A stretch of DNA of 7,224 nucleotides from Methanomethylovorans sp. PtaU1.Bin073. Lineage in GTDB: Archaea > Halobacteriota > Methanosarcinia > Methanosarcinales > Methanosarcinaceae. Below are positions 1-6,274 of the stretch, piece after piece; the stretch's first letter is position 1; every line of letters begins with the position of its first letter. A program made the translations under genes and the position numbers. Below the pieces are notes generated by a model. It had not been told where the DNA came from and did not search any database. It saw nothing but the letters and a program-made list of their open reading frames with translations. The stretch is taken from the NCBI GenBank assembly GCA_002067265.1, contig MVQW01000075.1, positions 1 to 7,224 on the forward strand, given 5' to 3'.

Positions 1-375
1 GGAAATATTGTTCTTGCTAATGACTCTACCGCCTTGGTCCATCCGGAGCTGTCTGATCATTCCATCGATATTATTTCACAGACTTTGAAAGTGGATGTGC
101 ATAGGGGTACTATCGCAGGTCTGAAAACAGTAGGTATGGCCGGTACAGCGACTAATAAGGGATTACTTGTAAATCCGAAGGCCACTGCAAAAGAGCTGGC
201 ATTCCTGGAAGAAATATTTGATCTGCCTGTGGATGTAGGTACTACTAATTATGGTACTGCGATGGTAGGCTCAGGCCTGCTGGCAAATTCCAAAGGTTAT
301 GTGGCAGGTTCAAAAACCACTGGTTATGAACTCGGTAGGATCGAGGGTGCTCTAGGCTTTATTGTACAAGAGTAA
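1..375 (+). CDS. eif6: Translation initiation factor aIF6, 3' part only
   Basis: The reading frame is open from base 1, so the start lies upstream of the window; the last 124 codons are present, about 55% of a family length near 220-225 residues. It begins [18 protein letters not shown], a signature of archaeal and eukaryotic IF6. The pentein-fold repeats are visible: [13 protein letters not shown], then [19 protein letters not shown], then [20 protein letters not shown] at the C-terminus. IF6 binds the large ribosomal subunit, prevents early joining with the small subunit and takes part in 50S maturation (family knowledge). A TTG codon at position 34 could be mistaken for the start, but the coding match extends upstream of it. 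The stop is TAA, 31 nt before the LX gene. The neighbours LX, prefoldin alpha and ftsY form an order often seen in archaea, which supports the call. Confidence 0.95.
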   Translation, partial: GNIVLANDSTALVHPELSDHSIDIISQTLKVDVHRGTIAGLKTVGMAGTATNKGLLVNPKATAKELAFLEEIFDLPVDVGTTNYGTAMVGSGLLANSKGYVAGSKTTGYELGRIEGALGFIVQE

Positions 376-396
376 GATTATTTTAAATTATATATG

Positions 397-402
397 GGTG
401 AT
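397..402 (+). promoter_or_regulatory. Ribosome binding site that fixes the LX start
   Basis: GGTGAT is complementary to the conserved 16S rRNA 3' end (GATCACCTCC) and ends 4 nt before the ATG at 407. It makes the upstream in-frame ATG at 362 unlikely as the start. Confidence 0.75.
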
Positions 403-406
403 TGAT

Positions 407-583
407 ATGAAGGACTTTGTTGTTAAGGGAAAGTTCAAAGCCGGATGTGAATGGGAAAAATTCACCAAGCAAGTTGCTAGCCAGAATGAGAAAAATGCAG
501 AAGATAAAGTATATTCTCTCTTTGGCAGTAAGCACGGTATAAAAAGGATGTTTGTAAAGATCGAAAGCATTGCTGAGGCATGA
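407..583 (+). CDS. rpl18a: 50S ribosomal protein LX (eL20, L18a family)
   Basis: This is a 58-residue protein starting [13 protein letters not shown] and ending in [10 protein letters not shown]. Its length and pattern fit archaeal LX: an N-terminal strand, the motif WEKFTK, a central [19 protein letters not shown] segment (here [17 protein letters not shown]) and a final strand. LX is a small protein of the archaeal large ribosomal subunit, related to eukaryotic L18a/eL20. I chose the ATG at 407 over an in-frame ATG at 362 because GGTGAT at 397-402 lies 4 nt upstream, because the extra 15 residues do not resemble the family, and because the earlier start would overlap aIF6. The stop TGA is 3 nt before the prefoldin gene, so the two are probably translationally coupled. 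Co-transcription with aIF6 fits, since both act on the 50S subunit. Confidence 0.93.
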   Translation: MKDFVVKGKFKAGCEWEKFTKQVASQNEKNAEDKVYSLFGSKHGIKRMFVKIESIAEA

Positions 584-586
584 TCC

Positions 587-1021
587 ATGGCAGAGATGAA
601 TGACACGGATCTACGTAACCTAGTGGCGCAGCACCGTGAGTATCAACGCAGAGCAGAAGCTTTGCACCAGCAGCTAAGCATGGTAAGTCTGTCAGCACAG
701 GACTGCCAGAGGGCCATTGCTACTATTGAAGAGTTGGAAAAGGAAAAGGCAGGTGCTCAGACCATGGTCCCCATAGGGTCCGGCTCATTCGTCTATGCTA
801 AGCTTGAGACGATCGACAAAGTGGTCGTCAATGTAGGCGCAGGTATCAGTATTGAGAAATCCTGTCCAGAAGCCAAGGAAATCCTTCAGAGGCGTAAGGA
901 CGAACTCGATAAGATCCTCGAGAAAATGAATACTTCTTTGGCCCAGCTAGCCCATGGTATGCAGGCTATTGAAGCTCAGATAACGGCATTGCAGCAGGGT
1001 GCACAGTCAAGCACCCAGTAA
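587..1021 (+). CDS. pfdA: Prefoldin alpha subunit
   Basis: This 144-residue protein matches archaeal prefoldin alpha in length and layout. An N-terminal coiled coil (about residues 5-53, rich in Q, E and L) is followed by a beta-hairpin region containing the family motif MVPIGSGSFVYAKL and then VVVNVGAGISIEKS. A C-terminal coiled coil covers about residues 95-138 (EAKEILQRRKDELDKILEKM onward), and the tail is Q/S-rich. Prefoldin is a cytoplasmic hexamer of two alpha and four beta subunits that holds unfolded proteins and passes them to the thermosome (family knowledge). GAGG at 575-578 lies 8 nt upstream of the ATG at 587, inside the end of the LX gene; another ATG three codons later is less well placed. 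It sits 3 nt after LX and 30 nt before ftsY, within the ribosome and targeting cluster. Confidence 0.95.
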   Translation: MAEMNDTDLRNLVAQHREYQRRAEALHQQLSMVSLSAQDCQRAIATIEELEKEKAGAQTMVPIGSGSFVYAKLETIDKVVVNVGAGISIEKSCPEAKEILQRRKDELDKILEKMNTSLAQLAHGMQAIEAQITALQQGAQSSTQ

Positions 1022-1051
1022 ACTTTTTTTCATTTCCGCAGAGTTGGTCGC

Positions 1052-2203
1052 GTGTTCAATAAACTGAAGGAAAAGCTCAGCGGCTTTACAAAAAGCCTTG
1101 GCAGACAGATAGAAGAAAAATCTGTTCCAGTGGAGGCTCCGCAAGAACAAGCAGATGATGTTCCTCTTATATCTGTTTCCGAGTCAGAGCAGCAACCTTT
1201 GGTTGATACTACGACTGTAACTAAAGACGATACTACTGAGCCTCAGAAAGTCATAGTTTATGAAACTCAGTCTGAAGTTAATGAAGTTGAAGCTTCTAAG
1301 CCTCAGGAGCCGAAAAAGTTTGGTTTTGTAAGCAAGGCAAAGGCTTTGGTTTTTGAGCGAGAGTTCATTCTTGATGAGAAAGACCTCGAAGAGCCTTTGT
1401 GGGACCTGCAGATTGCTTTGCTTGAAAGTGATATTGCTCTTACTGTTGCAGAGGCTATCACAGAAGCAGTAAAATCCGAGCTTGTAGGTTCTCGCAGAAA
1501 GATCGGCAAGGATACCACTGACATTGTAGAGCAGGCTTTGCGTAATGCTTTGTACAATGTAATGAGTGCCAATGTTTTTGATCTTGATGATTATGTTAAG
1601 AATGCCAAAAAGCCTGTACACATAGTTTTCGTTGGCATTAACGGTACCGGGAAGACCACCAGCATTGCTAAGACAGCGAAACGTTTCAAGGATATGGGTT
1701 ATTCCGTAGTCTTGGCAGCAGGGGACACTTTCAGAGCAGGTGCTATTGATCAGTTGCAGATACACGGCGACAGAGTTGGTGTCAAGGTCATTCGTCATCA
1801 GGAAGGCGGTGATCCAGCAGCAGTTGTCTATGATGCAATACAATATGCGGAGGCTCACAAGGCCGATATAGTGCTTTCAGATACTGCAGGCCGCATGCAT
1901 ACAAACCTCAATCTCATGGCACAGCTCAAGAAGGTATGCAGGGTGAGCGCTCCTGACCTCATAATTTTCGTGGATGAGGCCGTAGCAGGCAACGATGCTG
2001 TAGAGCGTGCAGCCCAGTTCAATGAAGCCGTACCCATAAATGGGTCAATTTTAACCAAAACAGATGCAGATGCCAAAGGTGGCGCTGCAATATCTATTGC
2101 CTATATAACCGGCAAACCTATACTCTTCTTGGGTATGGGACAGGGTTATGATGATCTTAAGAAATTCGATCCAAAGTGGTTCGTAGATCAAATATTTGAT
2201 TAA
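1052..2203 (+). CDS. ftsY: Signal recognition particle receptor FtsY
   Basis: This 383-residue SRP-family GTPase has three parts. Residues ~1-95 form a basic start (FNKLKEKLSGF) followed by an acidic, T/E/Q-rich A region of the membrane-associating type. The helical N domain covers ~96-180. The G domain covers ~188-383, with the P-loop GINGTGKTT at 195-203, DTFRAG at 225-230, DTAGR at 277-281, and TKTDADAKGG at 335-344 (guanine specificity and closing loop). FtsY receives ribosome-SRP complexes at the membrane through a GTPase pair with SRP54. TKTDADAKGG and the FtsY-type C-terminus ending in KFDPKWFVDQIFD, plus absence of an M domain, separate it from SRP54. The start is GTG; no in-frame start lies just upstream, and the ribosome binding site is weak (GAG at 1041-1043). 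It is probably co-transcribed with pfdA and ends 32 bp from the convergent trpA. Confidence 0.96.
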   Translation: MFNKLKEKLSGFTKSLGRQIEEKSVPVEAPQEQADDVPLISVSESEQQPLVDTTTVTKDDTTEPQKVIVYETQSEVNEVEASKPQEPKKFGFVSKAKALVFEREFILDEKDLEEPLWDLQIALLESDIALTVAEAITEAVKSELVGSRRKIGKDTTDIVEQALRNALYNVMSANVFDLDDYVKNAKKPVHIVFVGINGTGKTTSIAKTAKRFKDMGYSVVLAAGDTFRAGAIDQLQIHGDRVGVKVIRHQEGGDPAAVVYDAIQYAEAHKADIVLSDTAGRMHTNLNLMAQLKKVCRVSAPDLIIFVDEAVAGNDAVERAAQFNEAVPINGSILTKTDADAKGGAAISIAYITGKPILFLGMGQGYDDLKKFDPKWFVDQIFD

Positions 2204-2227
2204 TAGATTTCTAAAATAGGATTTTGT

Positions 2228-2249
2228 GCAGTAGCCTATTGGCCACTGC
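2228..2249. terminator. Hairpin between convergent ftsY and trpA
   Basis: GCAGTAGCC (2228-2236) can pair with GGCCACTGC (2241-2249) around a TATT loop, giving 8 of 9 pairs with one A/C mismatch. It spans the trpA stop codon (2236-2238) and lies 25 nt after the ftsY stop. Being an inverted repeat, it could form in transcripts from both sides. The T-runs beside it are short (GTTTTC after it on the + strand), so a role as a two-way terminator or 3'-end stabiliser is only inferred. Confidence 0.4.
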
Positions 2250-3015
2250 ATCCAGTTTTCAGTTCTCTTGCTAATTGTTCTAATCTTTCTTCAACGCTAT
2301 TCTTAGAAGCTATGATGTTTACAAAAGCTGATCCTACTATTACGGCATCAGCACCGGCTGCTATCACCTCTGCAGCCTGCTTGCCATTGGAAATACCAAA
2401 TCCCACTGCTCTGGGAAGCGTTGTATTCACTTTTTCTAGGATATCTTTTGTGGATTTTGACACATCAGCACGTGCACCTGTTACTCCCAGACGGGATACT
2501 ATGTATATAAATCCGGAACCTTTGCTGAATATCTTCTGCATCCTGTTCTTGTCTGTCACAGGAGTCACCATAAATATCATATCAACTTCATGTGTTTTAC
2601 AGGCTTTCAGAATGTCATCGGCTTCCTCTATGGGCAGATCGGGTACTATTATTCCAGTGATGCCAGATGTAGCGCAGTCTTTCACGAATTTTTCCACACC
2701 TCTTCTGAAGATGAGGTTATAGTAAGTCATACATACAAGTGGCACTTGCTCTTTAATTGATGCTGCAAGCTCAAAATACATGTCTGGGTTCGTACCTGCT
2801 TCCAGTGCCCTGTCTGATGCAGCCTGGATAGTAGGACCGTCTGCCACAGGATCTGAGAATGGCAGTCCCAATTCCACAATATCGGCTCCGCCCTTAACAA
2901 GCGCATGCACATATTTTCTGGTTTCATTTGCACTGGGATCTCCCGCACATACATAGGCAATGAGAGCTTTTTCTTTCTTTGCTTTCAGTTCCTGGAACTT
3001 TTCTGCTATTCTCAT
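2236..3015 (-). CDS. trpA: Tryptophan synthase alpha chain
   Basis: This 259-residue TIM-barrel protein cleaves indole-3-glycerol phosphate to indole and glyceraldehyde 3-phosphate. The alpha-chain signature [21 protein letters not shown] is intact, with catalytic Glu48 and Asp59 (equivalent to Glu49 and Asp60 of Salmonella TrpA). A phosphate-binding segment [10 protein letters not shown] and the motif [10 protein letters not shown] lie near the C-terminus. Length is close to the usual ~260. I chose the ATG at 3015 rather than an in-frame TTG at 3030. The ATG overlaps the trpB stop as ATGA, has GAGG about 8 nt upstream, and gives the usual family N-terminus (RIAEKFQEL). The overlap implies translational coupling, which suits the alpha2beta2 complex with TrpB. 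It is the last gene of the cluster in this window and converges on ftsY. Confidence 0.97.
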   Translation of the reverse strand: MRIAEKFQELKAKKEKALIAYVCAGDPSANETRKYVHALVKGGADIVELGLPFSDPVADGPTIQAASDRALEAGTNPDMYFELAASIKEQVPLVCMTYYNLIFRRGVEKFVKDCATSGITGIIVPDLPIEEADDILKACKTHEVDMIFMVTPVTDKNRMQKIFSKGSGFIYIVSRLGVTGARADVSKSTKDILEKVNTTLPRAVGFGISNGKQAAEVIAAGADAVIVGSAFVNIIASKNSVEERLEQLARELKTGCSGQ

Positions 3016-4211
3016 AATTTTTCCTCGCAAGCGCCTGCTTTCAATTTCAATACAGTTTCAAGGTCTTTGTCTCCTCTTCCTGAAAGGCTGACCACGATCA
3101 GATCTCCAAGTTCGCCTGTATCTGCCATTTTCTTTATGTAAGCCAGTGCATGGGATGATTCCAATGCTGGAATTATGCCTTCAAGTCTGCATAATTCATG
3201 GAACGCATCCAGAGCTTCCTGATCATTCACGCTGCCAGGCTGGATCCTTCCAGTCTCTGCAAGGTAAGCAAGTTCAGGTCCAACGCCTGAATAATCCAGG
3301 CCAGCAGAAACAGAAGTGGATTCCAGTATCTGTCCGTATTTGTCCTGCAGGATCAGCGTTCTTGCACCCTGCAATATTCCTTCTTCACCTGCACCCAGAG
3401 AAGCAGAGTGCATTGCTGTGTTTCCCTGAACTTGTATGCCACAGCCACCCGCTTCTACCGGAAAGAGCTTTACATCGGCATCTGCTACAAAAGGATGGAA
3501 TATTCCCATCGCATTGCTTCCACCGCCTGCACAGGCAACAATCGAGTCAGGAAGCCTTCCTTCCTTTTCCATGATCTGCTGTTTGACCTCAGTACCTATT
3601 ACGCTTTGGAAATCCCTCACTATCATTGGGTAGGGGTGAGGTCCAACTACTGAACCAATAAGATAATGTGTATTTTCCACATTGGTCACCCAATCCCTTA
3701 AAGCTTCATTTATGGCATCCTTCAGGGTCATTGAGCCAGATCTTACAGGATTCACCTTTGTACCCATAAGTTCCATGCGATACACGTTCATTTTTTGCCT
3801 TTCCACATCTTTGGCTCCCATGTATACAACAGTCTCAAATCCAAGGTTAGCTCCGGCCATAGCAGTCGCAGTGCCATGCTGTCCGGCTCCCGTCTCAGCA
3901 ATAATCCTCTTTTTGCCCATATACTTTGCAAGTAGTGCCTGTCCTATGGTGTTGTTTAATTTGTGTGCTCCTCCATGCACCAGATCCTCACGTTTAAGAT
4001 AGATCTTAGTACCGTATTTCTTGCTTAGGTTCCTTGCATGGTATAGGGGGGTACTGCGCCCGGCGAATTCTGTAAGATAGTAGTTCAGTTCCCTGAGAAA
4101 TTCAGGGTCTTCTTTATAACGTTCGTATTCCTCTTCCAGTTCTTTCAAGGCTGGCATGAGCACTTCGGGCACGAACTGGCCACCGAACCTCCCATAAGTA
4201 GGTTTTTGCAT
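3012..4211 (-). CDS. trpB: Tryptophan synthase beta chain
   Basis: This 399-residue PLP enzyme condenses indole with serine to make tryptophan. The PLP lysine is Lys84 in the motif [24 protein letters not shown] at 106-113 includes the catalytic glutamate (Glu109 in Salmonella), and [10 protein letters not shown] at about 227-236 binds the cofactor phosphate. [18 protein letters not shown] and [13 protein letters not shown] are typical TrpB segments, and the C-terminus carries [10 protein letters not shown]. These features indicate the regular TrpB1 type that pairs with TrpA, not the longer TrpB2. The ATG at 4211 follows GGAGTG (4218-4223 on the complement) by 6 nt and gives the family start [14 protein letters not shown]. 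It overlaps trpA by 4 nt. Upstream is a 65-nt AT-rich gap with repeated motifs, so it may also have its own promoter. Confidence 0.97.
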   Translation of the reverse strand: MQKPTYGRFGGQFVPEVLMPALKELEEEYERYKEDPEFLRELNYYLTEFAGRSTPLYHARNLSKKYGTKIYLKREDLVHGGAHKLNNTIGQALLAKYMGKKRIIAETGAGQHGTATAMAGANLGFETVVYMGAKDVERQKMNVYRMELMGTKVNPVRSGSMTLKDAINEALRDWVTNVENTHYLIGSVVGPHPYPMIVRDFQSVIGTEVKQQIMEKEGRLPDSIVACAGGGSNAMGIFHPFVADADVKLFPVEAGGCGIQVQGNTAMHSASLGAGEEGILQGARTLILQDKYGQILESTSVSAGLDYSGVGPELAYLAETGRIQPGSVNDQEALDAFHELCRLEGIIPALESSHALAYIKKMADTGELGDLIVVSLSGRGDKDLETVLKLKAGACEEKL

Positions 4212-4217
4212 AGTTTA

Positions 4218-4223
4218 CACTCC
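4218..4223 (-). promoter_or_regulatory. trpB ribosome binding site
   Basis: GGAGTG on the - strand, 6 nt before the trpB ATG at 4211. It matches the archaeal GGAGGTG consensus in 5 of 6 bases and supports the annotated start. Confidence 0.65.
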
Positions 4224-4238
4224 AGCTATTTCTATTAA

Positions 4239-4277
4239 TTATATTTAGTTATATGTAGTTTTTAATTATATGTAATT
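4239..4277 (-). repeat. Three copies of a 12-bp TATA-like motif upstream of trpB
   Basis: On the + strand the motif TTATATKTARTT occurs at 4239-4250, 4249-4260 and 4266-4277. The first two are 10 bp apart, about one helical turn, and the third is 17 bp further on. On the coding strand for trpB the copies read AACTAAATATAA, AACTACATATAA and AATTACATATAA. The one farthest from trpB could be a TATA box, giving a transcript start near 4243 and a leader of about 30 nt. The other two could be alternative TATA boxes or operator half-sites. Its farthest copy ends on the last base of the PspC stop codon. Function is inferred from position and repetition only; the region is AT-rich, so chance similarity is possible. 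Confidence 0.45.
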
Positions 4278-4462
4278 CAATATTCTTCAGGAATTATCAA
4301 CCAGGCAATAAAATATGCCGGGATACCTCCGCCACCTAAGAATATAAGAAATATCCACAAGAGCCTTATTAAAGTTGGATCTACATTCAGATATGCTCCG
4401 ATCCCTCCACATACTCCTGCAATGATTCTTTCGTTTCTGGACCTGCAAAGTTTTTTGTACAT
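4277..4462 (-). CDS. Small PspC-domain membrane protein
   Basis: This 61-residue protein consists almost wholly of one PspC domain. It has a basic start (MYKKLCRSRNERI), the signature IAGVCGGIGAYLNVDPTLIR, and a hydrophobic segment at about residues 31-58 (LLWIFLIFLGGGGIPAYFIAWLIIP), followed by PEEY. Such proteins sit in the cytoplasmic membrane; in bacteria PspC belongs to the phage-shock envelope-stress response, but the role of stand-alone archaeal copies is not settled. The ATG at 4462 has GTGGAG (4471-4476 on the complement) 8 nt upstream, inside the end of trpC, and a TAA in its own frame directly before it. The first 76 nt overlap trpC in another frame. It lies between trpC and trpB with no obvious link to tryptophan synthesis. 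The family call is confident; the function is unknown. Confidence 0.9.
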   Translation of the reverse strand: MYKKLCRSRNERIIAGVCGGIGAYLNVDPTLIRLLWIFLIFLGGGGIPAYFIAWLIIPEEY

Positions 4463-5256
4463 TTAAGGGTCTCCACTAGCTCCTTGGTCTTATGGTATAT
4501 ATCATCGCTTTTAATTATAGCGGTCCCTATAAGAAGAGCATCTGCTCCCGCATCTATAGCTTTTCTGGCATCAGTGCATGAATGTATCCCACTCTCACTG
4601 ATGATTACATGGTTGGTGCCATGCTTCTCGTCATATTCTTTTATAATTGGTACAAGCATTTTCGTGTTATTGAGATCCACTTCCATTGTGCGGAAGTTTC
4701 TGTTGTTGATGCCAATCAGTTTAGCATTTGTTGCAAGTGCCATTAGCAGTTCTTCTTTAGTTTGTGTTTCTACCAATGGTTCCATACCCTTTGAAATTGC
4801 AAGATCCACGAAATGACTAATTTTGTCTTCAAGTACACCTGTTATAAGCAATATGATGTCACAGGTAATTTCTTCCAATTGCCTTTCATCAATAATGAAA
4901 TCCTTTCTTAGTACAGGCAGATTCACTTTTTGCCTTACACTTTCCAGGTTTTCCAGTGACCCGTGGAAGAATTTAGGTTCAGTAAGTACTGAAATACCAA
5001 CTGCTCCTGCACTTTCCATTTGCATGCCTATAAATGCTGCCTTTTCAGGAGGTATTTCCATATACTTTTGTGAAGGTGATGAAGGCTTAACTTCTGCTAT
5101 AATTGGTATATATCCCTTATTTTGTTTTTCTCTGATTGCAGCTACTACATCCCTATTATGGTTATTTTTTCTTTTATAGCTGCATTTTTCGGGAATATTT
5201 ATGGCTGCTACTCTTTTTGATGTTTCATTAAGGATCTCGTCAATAATCGTGTGCAT
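4387..5256 (-). CDS. trpC: Indole-3-glycerol phosphate synthase
   Basis: This 289-residue TIM-barrel enzyme converts carboxyphenylamino-deoxyribulose phosphate to indole-3-glycerol phosphate, the TrpA substrate. Visible family motifs are IIAEVKPSSPS (Glu55, Lys57), GISVLTEPKFFHGS, LPVLRKDFIID (Lys118), DIILLI, EPLVETQ (Glu163), IGINNRNF (Asn184-Arg186), and IISESGI with DALLIGTAI (phosphate site). The barrel seems to end near KTKELVETL (to residue 264). The last 25 residues (from KCTKNFAGPE) are encoded over the start of the PspC gene and do not look like family sequence. They make the protein somewhat longer than the usual ~250-270. This may be a real tail or the result of a lost stop. ATG at 5256 follows a weak purine-rich site (AGAGAG). 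It is the first gene of the cluster, divergent from the archaellin genes. Confidence 0.94.
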   Translation of the reverse strand: MHTIIDEILNETSKRVAAINIPEKCSYKRKNNHNRDVVAAIREKQNKGYIPIIAEVKPSSPSQKYMEIPPEKAAFIGMQMESAGAVGISVLTEPKFFHGSLENLESVRQKVNLPVLRKDFIIDERQLEEITCDIILLITGVLEDKISHFVDLAISKGMEPLVETQTKEELLMALATNAKLIGINNRNFRTMEVDLNNTKMLVPIIKEYDEKHGTNHVIISESGIHSCTDARKAIDAGADALLIGTAIIKSDDIYHKTKELVETLKCTKNFAGPETKESLQEYVEGSEHI

Positions 5257-5281
5257 TATATCTCTCTTATGTGCATCAATG

Positions 5282-5299
5282 TCTATATTTGTACATAGA
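5282..5299 (-). promoter_or_regulatory. Possible trp operator: palindrome centred on TGTACA
   Basis: TCTAT (5282-5286) and ATAGA (5295-5299) are perfect inverted repeats, and the interval contains TGTACA (5290-5295). TGTACA is the TRP-box core recognised by TrpY in Methanothermobacter (established knowledge). The site lies 34-39 bp upstream of the trpC ATG, between the possible TATA box (5308-5315) and the gene, so a bound repressor would cover the expected transcript start. That TrpY acts in this organism is inference. The hexamer alone occurs about five more times in the window, all inside genes, so it has little weight without position and symmetry. Confidence 0.4.
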
Positions 5300-5307
5300 A
5301 GACATAA

Positions 5308-5315
5308 TACTTAAA
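5308..5315 (-). promoter_or_regulatory. Possible TATA box of the trpC promoter
   Basis: On the - strand TTTAAGTA, preceded by the A-rich AAAATG, resembles an archaeal TATA box with a BRE-like flank. A start 22-26 bp downstream would fall near 5286, leaving a leader of about 30 nt before trpC. Not a strong match to the TTTATATA consensus. Confidence 0.4.
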
Positions 5316-5372
5316 CATTTTGCTAAAAGGCTACTTTGGGGTTTAATGTTTGAGATTTGCAACCACATGATT

Positions 5373-5397
5373 TTTATATATTAATGAATTATATAAT
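5373..5397 (+). promoter_or_regulatory. Archaellin operon promoter with two TATA-like boxes
   Basis: TTTATATA (5373-5380) is a full match to the methanogen TATA consensus and would place the transcript start near 5402, giving a leader of about 34 nt. A second box, TTATATAAT (5389-5397), could start transcripts near 5418 and still keep the ribosome binding site. Both are in the divergent region directly before the first archaellin gene. Confidence 0.65.
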
Positions 5398-5423
5398 ACT
5401 ATCCTTATACTTTACTCTATGAA

Positions 5424-5428
5424 AGGAG
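5424..5428 (+). promoter_or_regulatory. Ribosome binding site of the first archaellin gene
   Basis: AGGAG ends 7 nt before the ATG at 5436, a strong site at good spacing that fits an abundantly made structural protein. Confidence 0.75.
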
Positions 5429-5435
5429 AATTAAC

Positions 5436-6242
5436 ATGAAAGCGAACAGAAGAAAAACATTACTTAACAACGCAAATGCCCAGGTGGGTATAGGCACGTT
5501 GATTATTTTCATTGCAATGGTACTTGTTGCAGCTGTCGCTGCAGCGGTACTCATCCAGACATCTGGTACGCTGCAGCAGAAGGCTCAGTCTACAGGTAAG
5601 CAGGCAACTCAGGAAGTATCTTCCAACTTGATTGTCAAAAATATAGAAGGTGTCCGTGCAAAGAACAGTGCTACATCCATGTCTTCTACCATAGATCTGC
5701 TTAAGCTAAAAGTCGGTCTGAACGTAGGAAGTGCTTCAGTAGATGTAAACCAGGTGGTTGTCTCTATTACGGATGGTACCACTGCCAATAACCTCGTATA
5801 TGCAGGCAATCAAAAATCCTATGCAAACATCGGTGCATCAGATGGAGCAATGGACGATTTTAACTCTTCCAGTGCTGCAGTTAATCTTCAAACTCTTCTT
5901 ACAGAGCAAACTACTGCAATCACCACGTTTAACAACTGTGATCACTACTTTACAGTAGAGCGTATACGTGATGAAGATGCTTCTTTCTCCCAGTCCAATC
6001 CTGTGATGAACACTGGTGATCTTATCAATGTATACATAGCCACAACCTCCTCCACTGCAACTGGCTATAACTTTGTAAGTACCGTAGATACTTCAGCAGG
6101 TCTTAAGAGCTCAGGCCTTAACCTGGTGCCAAGAAGCGTTGTTAACATAATTCTCACTCCAGAATCAGGTGTAGTGACGAACGCTGATTTCGTGACGCCT
6201 TCATCATACGGTGTGAAAGAGGCTGTACAGCTTTATCCATGA
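5436..6242 (+). CDS. flaB: Archaellin (archaeal flagellin), first copy
   Basis: This 268-residue protein is a filament subunit of the archaellum. It has a short basic leader ([15 protein letters not shown], residues 1-15) and then [10 protein letters not shown], the class III processing site cut by the prepilin-like peptidase FlaK/PibD after residue 15. The hydrophobic helix at about 18-40 ([18 protein letters not shown]) packs into the filament core. The variable surface domain follows, with conserved archaellin stretches [35 protein letters not shown] and LTPESGV. One N-glycosylation sequon (Asn143-Ser-Ser) is visible. Cys168 is not matched in the second copy. Its strong promoter and AGGAG site suggest high expression. 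It is followed 32 nt later by a paralogue; its stop TGA lies within an intercistronic hairpin. Divergent from trpC. Confidence 0.96.
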   Translation: MKANRRKTLLNNANAQVGIGTLIIFIAMVLVAAVAAAVLIQTSGTLQQKAQSTGKQATQEVSSNLIVKNIEGVRAKNSATSMSSTIDLLKLKVGLNVGSASVDVNQVVVSITDGTTANNLVYAGNQKSYANIGASDGAMDDFNSSSAAVNLQTLLTEQTTAITTFNNCDHYFTVERIRDEDASFSQSNPVMNTGDLINVYIATTSSTATGYNFVSTVDTSAGLKSSGLNLVPRSVVNIILTPESGVVTNADFVTPSSYGVKEAVQLYP

Positions 6243-6259
6243 AACATTTTGAGTTTCAT
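6239..6259 (+). other. Hairpin between the two archaellin genes
   Basis: ATGAAAC (6239-6245) pairs perfectly with GTTTCAT (6253-6259) across a 7-nt loop. The stem covers the stop codon of the first archaellin and stands 6 nt before the ribosome binding site of the second. No T-run follows, so it does not look like a terminator; an RNA-processing or stability element is possible but inferred. Confidence 0.4.
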
Positions 6260-6265
6260 CAAAAG

Positions 6266-6272
6266 GGTGATC
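6266..6272 (+). promoter_or_regulatory. Ribosome binding site that fixes the second archaellin start
   Basis: GGTGATC is an exact complement of the 16S 3'-end core GATCACC and ends 2 nt before the ATG at 6275. It favours that ATG over an in-frame ATG at 6239 which would add 12 residues. Confidence 0.7.
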
Positions 6273-6274
6273 TT

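Noticed and set aside
363..368. Other TGTACA hexamers (363, 1551, 1615, 4456, 6224) as TRP boxes
   Set aside because: All are inside coding sequence without flanking symmetry or promoter context; a six-base palindrome recurs by chance.
384..396. TATA-like AAATTATATATG just before LX
   Set aside because: A start 22-26 bp downstream would fall inside the LX coding region, so it is unlikely to be the LX promoter.
362..406. Earlier ATG for the LX protein
   Set aside because: It overlaps the aIF6 end, lacks a ribosome site, and adds residues unlike the family; the ATG at 407 has GGTGAT upstream.
1184..1858. Long open frame (224 codons) on the - strand opposite ftsY
   Set aside because: It is antisense to a clear FtsY coding region, lacks recognisable motifs, and is explained by codon composition of ftsY.
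2312..2722. Open frame of 136 codons on the + strand opposite trpA
   Set aside because: The opposite strand encodes intact TrpA with catalytic residues; this frame has no family motif and no good ribosome site.
3016..3030. TTG start for trpA five codons upstream
   Set aside because: The ATG at 3015 gives the ATGA overlap with trpB, a proper GAGG spacing and the usual family N-terminus.
3146..3574. Open frame of 142 codons on the + strand opposite trpB, with others at 3408-4002
   Set aside because: They are shadows of the intact TrpB frame, with H/P-rich low-information translations.
4484..5179. Two open frames of 110 and 118 codons on the + strand opposite trpC
   Set aside because: The TrpC motifs on the - strand account for this region; the frames look like antisense artefacts.
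6239..6274. ATG at 6239 as start of the second archaellin
   Set aside because: It would give a 27-residue leader unlike the first copy, and the GGTGATC site points to 6275.
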